Source: Actinophytocola glycyrrhizae (GTDB taxonomy: Bacteria > Actinomycetota > Actinomycetes > Mycobacteriales > Pseudonocardiaceae). Taken from it: a stretch of DNA of 64,000 bases. The stretch is taken from the NCBI RefSeq assembly GCF_042653545.1, contig NZ_JBHSIS010000010.1, positions 558,001-622,000 of the forward strand, read 5' to 3'. A program made the position numbers and the translations under genes. This document shows positions 39,144 through 48,570 of the stretch, one piece after another. The notes under the pieces were generated by a model, which searched no databases, was not told the DNA's origin, and was given only the letters and a program-made list of their open reading frames with translations. Each line of letters opens with the position of its first letter. The stretch's first letter is position 1.

Positions 39144-40352
39144 TCAGCTCGCGAGGTCGTTCAGCAGCAGGGGAATCAGGCGTTCCTCCATCACCGCGCT
39201 GCCGTGTGCGGTCATCGTCTCGGCGAGCAGCGGGTCCCAACCGCTCGTGGCCGCGGCGCCTTTCAGCGGTTCGGAGTCGCCGGTCTCCAGCGCCGTCAGG
39301 TAGTCGGCCGTGCTCATGTGCCACGGGACGGCGTCGTAGCGGTCGACCGCCATCGTGGTGGTGCGCAGACCGGTCCAGTCGAAGTCACCGCGCCAGTGGA
39401 TCCGGCCGCGCGCCGCGCCGAGGAGCTTGTGGCACGCCGCGGACGGCTGGCCCTCGGTGCAGATCAGCGGTGCGCTGGACTCGCCGAGTTCCGCCGCGGC
39501 CGCGCGGAGCACCGCCGGGTTCTCACACACGTGGATGTCCGGCGCCACGACGGTGAGCGGGTCGGTGCTCAGCTGGTGCAGGGTCAGCCGGAACGGGATG
39601 CCGAACCCGGCGGCGTCACGGAGCCAGTCGGCCACGACGTGCGTGTCCGACGTGGGCAGGTTGAGCACCAGCACCTGGCTGGCCAGATCGTCGACCACCA
39701 CCCCGGCGGACTCCCACAGTGCCCTCCGCTGTTCCGCGTTCGCCGGGGCGGGTGCCGCTGCGCGGAGTGCGAGCGCACGCAGGACGAGCGTCGCCAGCGA
39801 GGTGCCGGACAGCGCCTTCGTGTTGCCGGTCGCCCACTCGGCGAGCACGGGCAGTGGCAGGTCGGCCGCGGGCAGCCGGTTGAGCACCTCCGCTGCCCAG
39901 CCGAGCTGGTCGGCCTCCCCGCGCCGCACCAGCCTCGTCGCCGTGCCGTCGGCGAGCAGTCCGGTCAGCCACTGGCCGAACCACGGCTCCCCGTCGTGCG
40001 CGGCGCACCGCTCGCGCGCGTCGGTGATCGCGTCCGCACGGACCGTTTCCTCAGAAGCCCGTTCCGCGGAACGGTTGCGCACCGGACCGCCGTGCCTGGC
40101 CAGTGCGGCGTGCAGACCGATCCCGCAGGCGTCGCGCACCGCCTCGTCCACCTCGGCCAGCTCCACCCGCAGGGTGGCCACGTCCGCGCCCCGGTGCCGG
40201 CCGGTGATCCCGATGATCACCCGGCGTTCGGCCTCGGTGGGTTTGCCGATGCCGACGCTGCCCGTCAGCTCCCCCTGTGTGCGTTCGAGCTTGCGGCGAG
40301 CGGCTGCCAGCAGTCGCTGCCAGCCCGGGTCCGCGAGCAGTTCGTCGATCAT
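39144..40352 (-). CDS. jetD: Wadjet type II JetD, putative nuclease subunit (TIGR02679, DUF3323/DUF2399)
   Basis: A 402-aa protein with an N-terminal DUF3323-like part and a C-terminal Toprim-related DUF2399 part (~260-400) containing ICTEGQPSAACHKLL and the acidic GRIHWRGDFDWTGL, the likely metal-binding Asp cluster. In Wadjet systems JetD cleaves plasmid DNA after the JetABC SMC-like motor has extruded it. It is the last gene of the operon, overlapping JetC by ATGA and ending 4 bp from the convergent oxidoreductase gene. All expected motifs look intact. Confidence 0.88.
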   Translation of the reverse strand: MIDELLADPGWQRLLAAARRKLERTQGELTGSVGIGKPTEAERRVIIGITGRHRGADVATLRVELAEVDEAVRDACGIGLHAALARHGGPVRNRSAERASEETVRADAITDARERCAAHDGEPWFGQWLTGLLADGTATRLVRRGEADQLGWAAEVLNRLPAADLPLPVLAEWATGNTKALSGTSLATLVLRALALRAAAPAPANAEQRRALWESAGVVVDDLASQVLVLNLPTSDTHVVADWLRDAAGFGIPFRLTLHQLSTDPLTVVAPDIHVCENPAVLRAAAAELGESSAPLICTEGQPSAACHKLLGAARGRIHWRGDFDWTGLRTTTMAVDRYDAVPWHMSTADYLTALETGDSEPLKGAAATSGWDPLLAETMTAHGSAVMEERLIPLLLNDLAS

Positions 40353-43300
40353 GCCTCACCATCCACTGTGAACTCCCCGGTCAGCATGCCGTCGCCGGTG
40401 AGCCTCCTGCGGCGGCCGGGTGAGCCGAGCGCGGCTGCGAGGTCGGTGACCGGCGAGTCCGCGAGGATCTCCTTGCCGTCCCACACCAGCAGCAGCGCGC
40501 TGACCGTGTGCTCGGCGGCCGAGTGCGACAGGTCGTAGTGCGCGCACGCGGGCACCGTGTCGTAGGTCGCCCACAGGTCGTACCCGGTCATGAACAGGTC
40601 CAGGTCGAACTGGGCGGTCAGCCCCAGCAACTCGCGGCGGCCGTTGTCGTCGACACCGGCGAACGCCTCGTCCAGCGCGAGCAGCCGCGGGCAGGTCGGG
40701 GCCGCCGACGACAGCATCACGTGTGCGGCGGCGAACAGCGGCAGGTGCAGCGACACGGACTGCTCGCCACCGGACAGCGTCGAGTGGCGGGACTGCGTCA
40801 GCCGCTCCTCGCCACCCTCGCCGGAGACCAGCGTGAACGCGAACACCCGCCACCGCCGGTAGTCGAGCACCTCGGCGAGCAGGTCGGCGTAGGCGCGGTC
40901 GCGGTGCTGCGCCCTGGCGTTCTTGATCCGGCTCGCGAAGTGCGCCCGCATCCTGGCCAGCTCGTCAGGACCCAGCCGCGACGCGTGCCGCTCCAGGAGC
41001 CTGCTCACCGCCCTGCCTTCCTCGTCCAGCGAGTCCGCCAGCTCCCAGTGCACCCCGACCCCGGCACCGGAGGACATCCGGCGCGTGCGCATCTCGCTGG
41101 CCATCCGGCCGATCAGGTCGCGCGCGTCGATCGTGCGTTCGTGGATCTGCTGGGCGAGCCTGCCGAGCAGTGCGTCCTCCAGGATCCGCCGCTCGGACTC
41201 GGTCAGCAGCAGCTCCTGGTCCCGGCGGGCGGCGGTGATCCGGTCGGCGAAGGCGCCGATGGGGGCGAACCCGTGCTCGTCCGCGACCCGCACGATGATC
41301 ACGTCGTCGTCGGTCTGCCACTCCGGCCGGTAGTCGTGCCCGGCCGCGGACAGCTGGGCCTGCATCTCGTCGAGCGCCTTGGACACCCTGGTCTTGCTGG
41401 ACTTCAGCGAGGCCTCGGTGGGCCGCAACTCCGTGGTGACCGACGCGATCGCGTCCTGTAGCTCCACGACCGCCCCGGGCAGTGCGCCGACCGGACTGTC
41501 CGGAGTGGACACCAGCGCCGCTGCCGCGGCCGCCGCCAGCCCGGCCGGGTCCTGCCAGGCCGTCTCGGTGCCCGGCCAGCCGACGCCGGCGGGCACACGC
41601 AGCAGGTCGAGCAGTTCCCGGTGTGCGTACGGGGCGAGCCTGCGGGCGTCGTTCTGCGCCTCGGTGATCGCGGTGGTCAGCGTGGCCGTGGCGCCGCTGA
41701 CCGCTTCCCCGGCCGCTTTCGCCTCGCCGAACGCGTCCCGGTGCTCCTTCTGCCTCGCCCTGAGCGTGTGTTCCCACTCGTCGATCCGGTCGCGGGTGGC
41801 GGCGACCTGCCTCAGCACGTCCTCGACGTCGGCGCCGACCGTGGCACGCAGCGTGGCCAGCCCTTCTGCCTGCTCGGCGTGTTCGGTCTCCTTGTCACCC
41901 GCCTCGTCGGCCAGCCCCACCGCGTTCTCCTGTGCGGCACGGAGTTCACGCTCGGCGGTTCCGACCTGTCCGGCGAGCGTGCGTTCCTGCCGCCGGGCCG
42001 ATGTCAGGTCGGCGGCAGCACCGGCGAACCGGCCGACGGCGGCGTCGACCCGGGCGATCCCGTCCCGGTCGGGCGGCAGCGCACGGTCGGCCGCGACCCG
42101 GGTCAGCCTGCGTTCCCGGTCACCGACCGCGGCGACCGCGCCGTCGAGGTCCCGGCGTGCGTCGTCGAGGTGCTCCCTCTTGATCCGCAGCGCGACGGCG
42201 GCCTCGGCCTGTCCGCGCAACGCGTCGCGGATCCCCCTGGTCGGTGGGAGCTCGCCGCGCGCGGCCGTGACGGCCGCCAGAAGTTCTTGCGCGGCAACGA
42301 CGCCGCGGTCGAGTTCGGCGATGACCGCGGCCGCGGTCGTGATCCTGTCGTCGAGTTCGGCGAGCCGGGCCGCGCGCCTGCGGGCCCGCGCGGTGGCGCC
42401 GATGTACTCGGCGTGGTCCTTGGCGTGCGCGCCGACCTGGATGCCCTGTGCGAACCCACCGCGCGGTGACACGGCCGGGAACACCGGCGGTTCACCGGTG
42501 GCGTCGACGACCTCGGCGAGCGCGACCGAGGACAGCACGTCCGCGATCCGTGCCGCGTCGACGGGTGCCTCGTCCTCGGGCACCAGCACGTCCGCCAGTG
42601 TGGGACCGGGCGGCCTTCTGCCGACGGGCAGGGGAACCAGGTGGGCGTCGGACCCGTTCGCGTCGAGGACGGAGTCCGGCTGGAGCCACGCGTCCAGCAG
42701 GTTGGCCGCCTCCAACGCGGCCTCGACCGCCGCGGCCCGGTCCGCGGGCACGTCGTCGGCGAACCGCACGAGCCGCCACAGTGGACCGCCCGGCCGTCCC
42801 GTCCTGTCCGCGGTGCGTGCGGCGAACGGCGCGGGCGCGTCGTCCCGCTCGGCGGCGACCGCCGCCCGTTGTCCGCGCAGCCCGGCCAGCTCGTCGTCGG
42901 CGGTGCCGCGCTGCCGCCGCAGTTCCCGCAGCGCGTCCCGGCGGTCCTCGACCGGGGTCGCCGTCAACGCGTCGAACACCTCGGCCAGACCCGGCTCGTC
43001 CGGCTCACCGACCCGCGTCAGCGCCGCCGCCAGCCGGGCGTCCACTTCGGACAGAGCTAGTTCCGTGACGGTCGCTTCGTGCCGTGACCACCAGTCGCCC
43101 AGCGCCTGCCCGGCGGCCGCGCGGGCCGCCTCGACCGCTCCGTCTTCCTTGTGCAGCAACGACTCCGCGGTGCCGACGGCTTCCTCGGCCTTGCCGAACG
43201 CCGCGTCGAGGAGCGACCGTTCTGCCCTGGCCCTGTCGAGTGCGCCCATCACCTCGCGGACGGCGGCGAGGTCGTCCCGGCGTGCCACCAGGCGTGCGGC

Positions 43301-44548
43301 GACCCGGTCGTCGACGTCGTCCGCGTCGCTGTCCTGCGCGCCCCAGGCGATACCGGCGTCGTGCGCCGCGTCGGCGACCTGCGCCGCGCCTCTCGTCACC
43401 TCCCGCGCGGCGTCCGCAAACGCTTCCCTGGTGGTGGCCAGCTCGCGTTCCCGGCGTTCGGCGACCGCGGCGGCCTCGTCGGCCCGCCGCCGGGCCGTGC
43501 GCGCCGCCGACTCGAGCCGTCCCACCAGTTCGACGAGCTTGTCGAGCTGCTCCTTGGCCGTGTATGCCTTGCTGCTGCGCAACGAGTCCAGGTGCGCGCG
43601 CTGTTTGCCGAGCGCGGCCTCCGCCTCGCCGACCGCGCGCTCGGCGTCCCCGGCGAGCCGGGTCGCGTCCCGGTGCCGGGTCAGCGCCGTGGCCAGCGCG
43701 GCACGCGCGTCCTCGACGGCGGCGAGCCGGCCGCCGACCACGTCCGCGGCTGCTCTGGCATGCGTACGCAGGTAGGTGACGTAACTGGTGAGGAACGTCC
43801 TGGCCGCCTCGTCGGCCGCCACCAGCCCGCGCAGCGTCCGCTGCACGCTCTCCATGTCGTCGAACGACCGCGCGGCCTCGGCGATGAGACCGTCGTCGAG
43901 TGGGCGCAGGCCGTCGGCCAGCGTGCGGGACAGGCCCTTCGGGTCCAGGTGCTTCGCCAGCTGCGGGCGGCGCAGCGTCAGGACGAGTGTCAGCAACTGC
44001 TCGTAGCGGTCGATGCCGAGTCCGAACAGCCGGGCGTCGATCGCGGCGCGGTGGTCACCCGGCCGGTCGGTGAGCGCGTCGGGCCCCAGCTCGGCGGCGA
44101 GCTGTTTGCGGGTCAGCGGCCGGTCGTCCTGGCCGAGCAGCGAGAAGTCGACCCCGGCGCGGCCGTCCACCACGAAGTACCAGCGGGTCACCCGGTCGTT
44201 GTGCTTCTGCGCCCGCAGGCCGACGCCGACGGTGACGAACGAGTCCCCGCAGGCGAACTCCAGCCACACGTACGAGTACGCCGACTCCTGCCCGCGGTAG
44301 AGCAGGTTGGACTTCATCGTGCGGTCCTCGCTGGCGAACGGGTTGAGCCTGCGCGGCTCGATCCGCCCGTCGAGCACGAACGGGAACAGCACCTCGAGCG
44401 CCTTGGTCTTGCCGGAACCGTTCGGGCCGCGCAGCACCAGCCGCCCGTCGGCGAAGACGAACTCCTCGTCGCGGTAGTCCCACAGGTTCACGATGCCCGC
44501 CCGGCTCGGCCGGTAGCGGTCGGCCAGGGCAGGAGCGGCCTGGTCCAA
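40349..44548 (-). CDS. jetC: Wadjet type II JetC, SMC/SbcC/MukB-like ATPase (TIGR02680)
   Basis: A 1399-aa coiled-coil ATPase and the motor of the complex. Walker A GPNGSGKT is at residues 41-48; the region ~260-1150 is two long Ala/Glu/Arg coiled-coil arms with a central non-coiled segment; the C-terminal lobe has the ABC signature HSTLSGGEQSVSLHLPLFAA and Walker B LLALDEAFAGVDD. TTG 44548 is the best start: it follows AGGAGGAGG and gives the Walker A at the family position; the frame extends upstream only inside JetB. It overlaps JetD. The family resembles DNA-repair SbcC, but context identifies an anti-plasmid system. Confidence 0.9.
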   Translation of the reverse strand: MDQAAPALADRYRPSRAGIVNLWDYRDEEFVFADGRLVLRGPNGSGKTKALEVLFPFVLDGRIEPRRLNPFASEDRTMKSNLLYRGQESAYSYVWLEFACGDSFVTVGVGLRAQKHNDRVTRWYFVVDGRAGVDFSLLGQDDRPLTRKQLAAELGPDALTDRPGDHRAAIDARLFGLGIDRYEQLLTLVLTLRRPQLAKHLDPKGLSRTLADGLRPLDDGLIAEAARSFDDMESVQRTLRGLVAADEAARTFLTSYVTYLRTHARAAADVVGGRLAAVEDARAALATALTRHRDATRLAGDAERAVGEAEAALGKQRAHLDSLRSSKAYTAKEQLDKLVELVGRLESAARTARRRADEAAAVAERRERELATTREAFADAAREVTRGAAQVADAAHDAGIAWGAQDSDADDVDDRVAARLVARRDDLAAVREVMGALDRARAERSLLDAAFGKAEEAVGTAESLLHKEDGAVEAARAAAGQALGDWWSRHEATVTELALSEVDARLAAALTRVGEPDEPGLAEVFDALTATPVEDRRDALRELRRQRGTADDELAGLRGQRAAVAAERDDAPAPFAARTADRTGRPGGPLWRLVRFADDVPADRAAAVEAALEAANLLDAWLQPDSVLDANGSDAHLVPLPVGRRPPGPTLADVLVPEDEAPVDAARIADVLSSVALAEVVDATGEPPVFPAVSPRGGFAQGIQVGAHAKDHAEYIGATARARRRAARLAELDDRITTAAAVIAELDRGVVAAQELLAAVTAARGELPPTRGIRDALRGQAEAAVALRIKREHLDDARRDLDGAVAAVGDRERRLTRVAADRALPPDRDGIARVDAAVGRFAGAAADLTSARRQERTLAGQVGTAERELRAAQENAVGLADEAGDKETEHAEQAEGLATLRATVGADVEDVLRQVAATRDRIDEWEHTLRARQKEHRDAFGEAKAAGEAVSGATATLTTAITEAQNDARRLAPYAHRELLDLLRVPAGVGWPGTETAWQDPAGLAAAAAAALVSTPDSPVGALPGAVVELQDAIASVTTELRPTEASLKSSKTRVSKALDEMQAQLSAAGHDYRPEWQTDDDVIIVRVADEHGFAPIGAFADRITAARRDQELLLTESERRILEDALLGRLAQQIHERTIDARDLIGRMASEMRTRRMSSGAGVGVHWELADSLDEEGRAVSRLLERHASRLGPDELARMRAHFASRIKNARAQHRDRAYADLLAEVLDYRRWRVFAFTLVSGEGGEERLTQSRHSTLSGGEQSVSLHLPLFAAAHVMLSSAAPTCPRLLALDEAFAGVDDNGRRELLGLTAQFDLDLFMTGYDLWATYDTVPACAHYDLSHSAAEHTVSALLLVWDGKEILADSPVTDLAAALGSPGRRRRLTGDGMLTGEFTVDGEA

Positions 44549-44556
44549 TCCTCCTC

Positions 44557-45924
44557 CTAGTCGAACAGGGTCGGTTCGGTCGTGCGTCCGCGCACGCGGA
44601 CCACCACGTTGCGGTAGCGGGCGAGCAACGGCAACACCAGCACCCCGCCCGGCACCCGCGCCACCATGCGCAGCTCGGCCAGCAGCTCCAACGCGGCGGC
44701 GAGCAACCGTGCCGGGTCGGCCCGCCACTGCGCGGCGAACGTCGAGCCGTAGCGGTCGAGCAGTCCTGACATTGTGGTGGCCAGCCAGCCGTCCTCGACC
44801 AGCGGGTACTCGACGGCGTCGCGCTCGGCGGGTTCCGCACGCTGCCCGGTCTCGGCCAGGTCCGCCAGGACGCCGAGCCGCGGCAGCCCGCTGTCGACGG
44901 CCTCAGCCAGCTCCCGCTGCCCGCCGTCCGGCGGTGCGAGGTGGACGAGCCGGGGCGCGTCCTGGTCCTCGATCCGTGACGATGCCCGCTCCGCGAGCTC
45001 CACTCGGTCGGCGATCTCGTTCACCAGCAGCAGCGCTGTCTGCGCGACCGTGCCGGTGCCGGGGAAACGCCGGTCGGAGAACCCGCCGGAGGTGTCCAGC
45101 ACCGCGATCCCCTCCGCGCGGCGTTCGGCGGTCAGCCCGGTCAGCCGCTCGACCTCGGCGACCGCGTGCGCACCGCGCAGGAAGTTGCGGACCTCTCCAT
45201 CGATACCGTCCGCCTCGTAGTAGACGACGGGCCGCTCCACCAGGGCCCGCCTGGCCCGCTGCCCGGCGTGGCGGCGGCGCGCGTCGCGGCCGGTGCCGTT
45301 CGCGTCGGCGAGCACCCCGCCGAGCAGCGCGGTGACGCTGTCGATGTGCTGCAGCACCCGCCGTGGCCGGTACACCGCGTTGACCACGTCCCGGTCGACG
45401 TCGTAGAGCGCCTCCCCCGCGTACGGGTCGTCGGCCCAGCGCCGCGCGCTGCCGTCGGCCAGCCGCAGCGCGCCGCGGGTCTCCAGCCAGGCCACCGCAT
45501 CGACGAACGCCGCCCGGTCCGCGGCCCGCTCGGTGGACAGGCCAAGGCCCTCGATCCGCCCGGCGTCGGCGGCGACCGCGTCCGCCAGCTCCGACAGCGC
45601 CAGCTGTGTGCCCGCCCGGCCGAGCGCCGCGAGCGTCAACGCGAGGTAGGCGTAGCGCCTGCGGTCGAACGGCCGGTCGGTCGTGGTGCGCGCGGGGCGG
45701 CTCGCGTCCAGTTCGTCGGGCGTGCGGATCAGCCGTGCGGTGGTCGGCGTGAGTTCCAGGCGGTAGCCGAACGCCCGGTCCAGGTCGCCGCGGAGCTGGT
45801 CGGCCCACCTGCGGACGAGCGGCAGCGCGGCGGCGTCCGGGTAGGACTCGGTCACCAGCGGGTTGACGAGGATCGTGCGCACGGCGCGCTGGTAGGCGGC
45901 CAGCTCGAACTCGGGGACGGTCAT
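44557..45924 (-). CDS. jetB: Wadjet type II JetB, kleisin-associated subunit (TIGR02678, DUF2398)
   Basis: A 455-aa cytosolic protein of the DUF2398 family, functional counterpart of the KITE/MukE-like subunit. Recognisable features are the opening ELAAYQRAVRTILVNPLVTE and the winged-helix region with RRRYAYLALTLAALGRAGTQ (~100). ATG 45924 overlaps the JetA stop (ATGA), and 8 bp separate its stop from the JetC start, within the ribosome-binding site of jetC. This ensures fixed stoichiometry of the complex. Confidence 0.88.
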   Translation of the reverse strand: MTVPEFELAAYQRAVRTILVNPLVTESYPDAAALPLVRRWADQLRGDLDRAFGYRLELTPTTARLIRTPDELDASRPARTTTDRPFDRRRYAYLALTLAALGRAGTQLALSELADAVAADAGRIEGLGLSTERAADRAAFVDAVAWLETRGALRLADGSARRWADDPYAGEALYDVDRDVVNAVYRPRRVLQHIDSVTALLGGVLADANGTGRDARRRHAGQRARRALVERPVVYYEADGIDGEVRNFLRGAHAVAEVERLTGLTAERRAEGIAVLDTSGGFSDRRFPGTGTVAQTALLLVNEIADRVELAERASSRIEDQDAPRLVHLAPPDGGQRELAEAVDSGLPRLGVLADLAETGQRAEPAERDAVEYPLVEDGWLATTMSGLLDRYGSTFAAQWRADPARLLAAALELLAELRMVARVPGGVLVLPLLARYRNVVVRVRGRTTEPTLFD

Positions 45925-47390
45925 CGCGGCGCGACCGAAAGTGTGAGCCCGTCCAGGTGCAGGCGACCGCGCACCGTGTCCACCGTGGACGACTCCGGGT
46001 GCGGCGACAGGGTCAGCTTGACCCCGTAGGCCGAACCGCTCGTCACCCCGGTGACGGGCACCCTGGCCCCCAGCGCGATGTCCAGCAACGACAGGAGCAG
46101 CTCGGTTTCCTCCTCGTCCAGTGTGCGGCCGTACACACCGCCCGCCAGCGACTCCGCCGCGGCCCGCCGGGCCTGCTGCTCGGCGAGCTGCGCCTCGCGG
46201 AGGCGTCTGCGGGAGGCGTCGTTGCGCTCCACCTTGGCCGGCGCGCCGGGTGAGGGCGGCTTACCGGTCTCGACCAGGGTCCGGGAGATCTCGACCGGCG
46301 GCGCCTCCCACCAGGACCGCCGCGTGGCGACCAGCTCGGCGTCCTGGTGCACGACCGCGACGTGCCGAGGCGCGCCCAGGTTGAACGTGGCCGCGAACAG
46401 CGCGTGCGCCGCCTCGTCGTGGGCGGTGCCGGTGAACCAGGCCGCGAGGTGCCGCAGCTGGCTCTCCCTGCTGACCCCGCCCCGCCGCGACTCGGTGACG
46501 CGCCGCAGCAGGGCCAGCACACTCGCGATGGCGCTGACGGTGCCGGACTGGAGCCGCTCCGCCTCGCTGGGGTCGCCGCGGAACCAGTGGACGAGCCCGC
46601 CCCACCGGTGCCGCCAGTCGGCGAGCCGGTCGGCCGGGGACCGGAAGATCCGCTCGTCCACGCTCGCCGCGAGCTCTGCCATCCGGTCGACGCCGGTCTC
46701 CTCGACCGCGCCGAGCGCCGCGGCCAGCTTCGGGGTGTAGCGCGCCAGCTCGGAGGTGAACTCGCGCAGGTGCGCCAGCAGCGCGTCCTTGTGCGCGAGG
46801 AACACCTCGGCGCTGGTCTCGGTGGTGCGGGACAGGTCGCCCAGCAGCAGGTAGAACCGGGCGGCCCGCTCCGCCATGTCCGACAACGCGGAGTCCAGCC
46901 GGGTCAGCTTGCGGTAGACCTCCTCCGCGTCGCCCTCGGTGTTCGCCGTGGCCAGCGCCAGCAGGTCGGCGAGCAGCTCGGGGAACACCAGCCGCGACAG
47001 CACGGCGTCGTCGACGCTGGCACCGAGCACGTCCTCGACCGCGCGGTAGGCCCGGTACCCGGCCTGGGTGAACTGGTAGACGTAGTGCCGGTTGCGGTAC
47101 TCGGCGAGGTTCGCCGCGCGGGCGCCGTCGTAGCTGCGGTCCAGCACCCGCCAGGTGTGCAGCTGGTCGAGCAGGGGCGTCAGCTCGGCCGGGTCGCCGC
47201 CGTCGTGCTCGGCGACGTCGTTGGCGTGCAGGAGCACCTGGTAGTTGGCGCGGGCACGGTCGAAGGCACGCAGCACGCGCAGGTAGTCGGCCCGCTTGTC
47301 GGCGGCGGTGAAGTGGAACAGCCGAAGCCGGTCGTCGAGCGCGAACGCGTCGATGCCGAACTCGGTTGTCTCACCTGTCTCGTCCACCAC
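45921..47390 (-). CDS. jetA: Wadjet type II JetA, kleisin-like subunit (TIGR02677, DUF2397)
   Basis: A 489-aa protein of the DUF2397 family, the kleisin/MukF-like bridging subunit. It begins near LRLFHFTAADKRADYLRVLR, has a winged-helix N-terminal part and a helical middle (EVYRKLTRLDSALSDMAERA), and a C-terminal winged-helix-like part. Two GTG codons in a row at 47390 form the start, after a GAGGGG Shine-Dalgarno sequence. First gene of the jetABCD operon, all on the minus strand with overlaps, 59 bp downstream of a DUF397 gene. No strong terminator separates the two. Confidence 0.88.
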   Translation of the reverse strand: MVDETGETTEFGIDAFALDDRLRLFHFTAADKRADYLRVLRAFDRARANYQVLLHANDVAEHDGGDPAELTPLLDQLHTWRVLDRSYDGARAANLAEYRNRHYVYQFTQAGYRAYRAVEDVLGASVDDAVLSRLVFPELLADLLALATANTEGDAEEVYRKLTRLDSALSDMAERAARFYLLLGDLSRTTETSAEVFLAHKDALLAHLREFTSELARYTPKLAAALGAVEETGVDRMAELAASVDERIFRSPADRLADWRHRWGGLVHWFRGDPSEAERLQSGTVSAIASVLALLRRVTESRRGGVSRESQLRHLAAWFTGTAHDEAAHALFAATFNLGAPRHVAVVHQDAELVATRRSWWEAPPVEISRTLVETGKPPSPGAPAKVERNDASRRRLREAQLAEQQARRAAAESLAGGVYGRTLDEEETELLLSLLDIALGARVPVTGVTSGSAYGVKLTLSPHPESSTVDTVRGRLHLDGLTLSVAPR

Positions 47391-47449
47391 CTGGAAACCC
47401 CTCAGGACCTGTCAGGTCTTCCACGCTTGCCGGGCACACTCACCGTCCC

Positions 47450-47701
47450 TTATGACAGCACGTGGCGGCGGGCGAAGCTCACGAGTGACCGGTAGGCATC
47501 CGTCCGCAGCGCCAGGTGCCCGGCCCCAGGGTTCTTCGAGTCCCGCACCGCGGCACCGAACGCCACCTCGACGCAGTTGCTGTCCTCCGCGCTGAAGCTG
47601 CTCTTGCGCCAGGTTCCGAACGCGATCTCCACGCAGTTGGCATCACTCGCGCTGAAGCTGCTCTTGCGCCACGGACTGCGGGGCTCGACACGAGCGGTCA
47701 T
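47450..47701 (-). CDS. DUF397 protein with a duplicated motif
   Basis: An 83-aa DUF397 protein. The defining segment occurs twice: WRKSSFSASDANCVEIAFG at residues ~11-29 and WRKSSFSAEDSNCVEVAFG at ~31-49, then VRDSKNPG...LALRTDAYRSLVSF as in normal family members. The DNA copies are almost identical, indicating a recent tandem duplication. DUF397 proteins act as small partners (often antagonists) of neighbouring XRE/DUF5753 regulators, here encoded 5 bp upstream. Confidence 0.88.
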   Translation of the reverse strand: MTARVEPRSPWRKSSFSASDANCVEIAFGTWRKSSFSAEDSNCVEVAFGAAVRDSKNPGAGHLALRTDAYRSLVSFARRHVLS

Positions 47702-47706
47702 CGGCG

Positions 47707-48570
47707 CTACCTCGCTCTCTCCAGATCCTCGGCGATGGCGTGCAGCAGTTGCAGGGACTCCTGCTGGCCCAGCGTCAGATCGATCAGCCTCTCCGCCGAA
47801 AGCGTATACGCCGCGATCTCGTCGGGGTTCTCGGGAAACATGCCTGACATCCGGCCCTCCACGAACACAACCGCCGGTTCGTCAGCGAACTGCAGCATCG
47901 TGAACGCGCCGTGCAAGCCGGGATGCGCAGCCACCGCTGCGGGAACCACTCGAACCGCCACGTGCGGCCGTTCGGCATCCTCGACGATCCTGTGCACCTG
48001 CCGGGCCATCACACCGGCGCCGCCGACAGGCTGCCGGAGCATCAGCTCGCTGACGACGAACACCAGCTCGGGCGGGTCCGGCCGGGTGACGATGGCCTGC
48101 CGGCCGAGCCGCCGGGCGACCCGCCCCTCGATCTCCCGCACCTCGACCCCGAAGGCGGCCATCAGGGCCCGGCAGTAGTCCGCGGTCTGCAGCAGACCGG
48201 GCACGAGCAGCGGCTCGACGTCGATGATCCTGGTCGCCCTGGCCTCGAACTTGAGGTAGGTGCGTGCCTGGTCGGTCAGGTGGGTCTTGTTCCCCTCCCA
48301 CCAACCCTGCTCCCGGTACCCCTTGGCCATCCGCATGATCCTGTCACGATCCGGGCCCGTCACCCCGACGGCCGCCAGGATCGCCGACACCTCCTCCGCG
48401 GTGGTCTCCGGCCGCAACCCCCGCTCCAGCCTGCTGATCGTGTTGGCCGACCAGCCCAGCACCTCGCCGACCCGGGCGCAGCTCATCCCCGCCTTCTCCC
48501 GGTAGTGCCTCAGTTCCATACCGAGCCCCCGGTCACCCACCCCACCGAGATATTTCACTTTCCCGGGCAT
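47707..48570 (-). CDS. XRE-family regulator with DUF5753 effector domain
   Basis: 287 aa. HTH at ~17-70: LRHYREKAGMSCARVGEVLG, then SANTISRLERG, followed by the DUF5753 ligand-binding-like domain with IIDVEPLLVPGLLQTADYCRAL and HVAVRVVPAAVAAHPGLHGA. ATG 48570 follows GAGGAG at the right distance. The gene is followed by its DUF397 partner and then, in the same direction, by the Wadjet operon. Such pairs regulate development or defence-linked loci in actinomycetes; a specific target is inferred, not shown. Confidence 0.9.
   Translation of the reverse strand: MPGKVKYLGGVGDRGLGMELRHYREKAGMSCARVGEVLGWSANTISRLERGLRPETTAEEVSAILAAVGVTGPDRDRIMRMAKGYREQGWWEGNKTHLTDQARTYLKFEARATRIIDVEPLLVPGLLQTADYCRALMAAFGVEVREIEGRVARRLGRQAIVTRPDPPELVFVVSELMLRQPVGGAGVMARQVHRIVEDAERPHVAVRVVPAAVAAHPGLHGAFTMLQFADEPAVVFVEGRMSGMFPENPDEIAAYTLSAERLIDLTLGQQESLQLLHAIAEDLERAR

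Noticed and set aside
41379..43775. A 798-codon plus-strand open frame inside jetC
   Set aside because: Ser/Ala/Arg-rich antisense shadow of the JetC coiled coil, no recognisable motif or ribosome-binding site.
40349..44548. SbcC or SMC DNA-repair protein
   Set aside because: Neighbouring DUF2397, DUF2398 and DUF2399 genes identify it as the Wadjet motor; no sbcD or scpAB is present.
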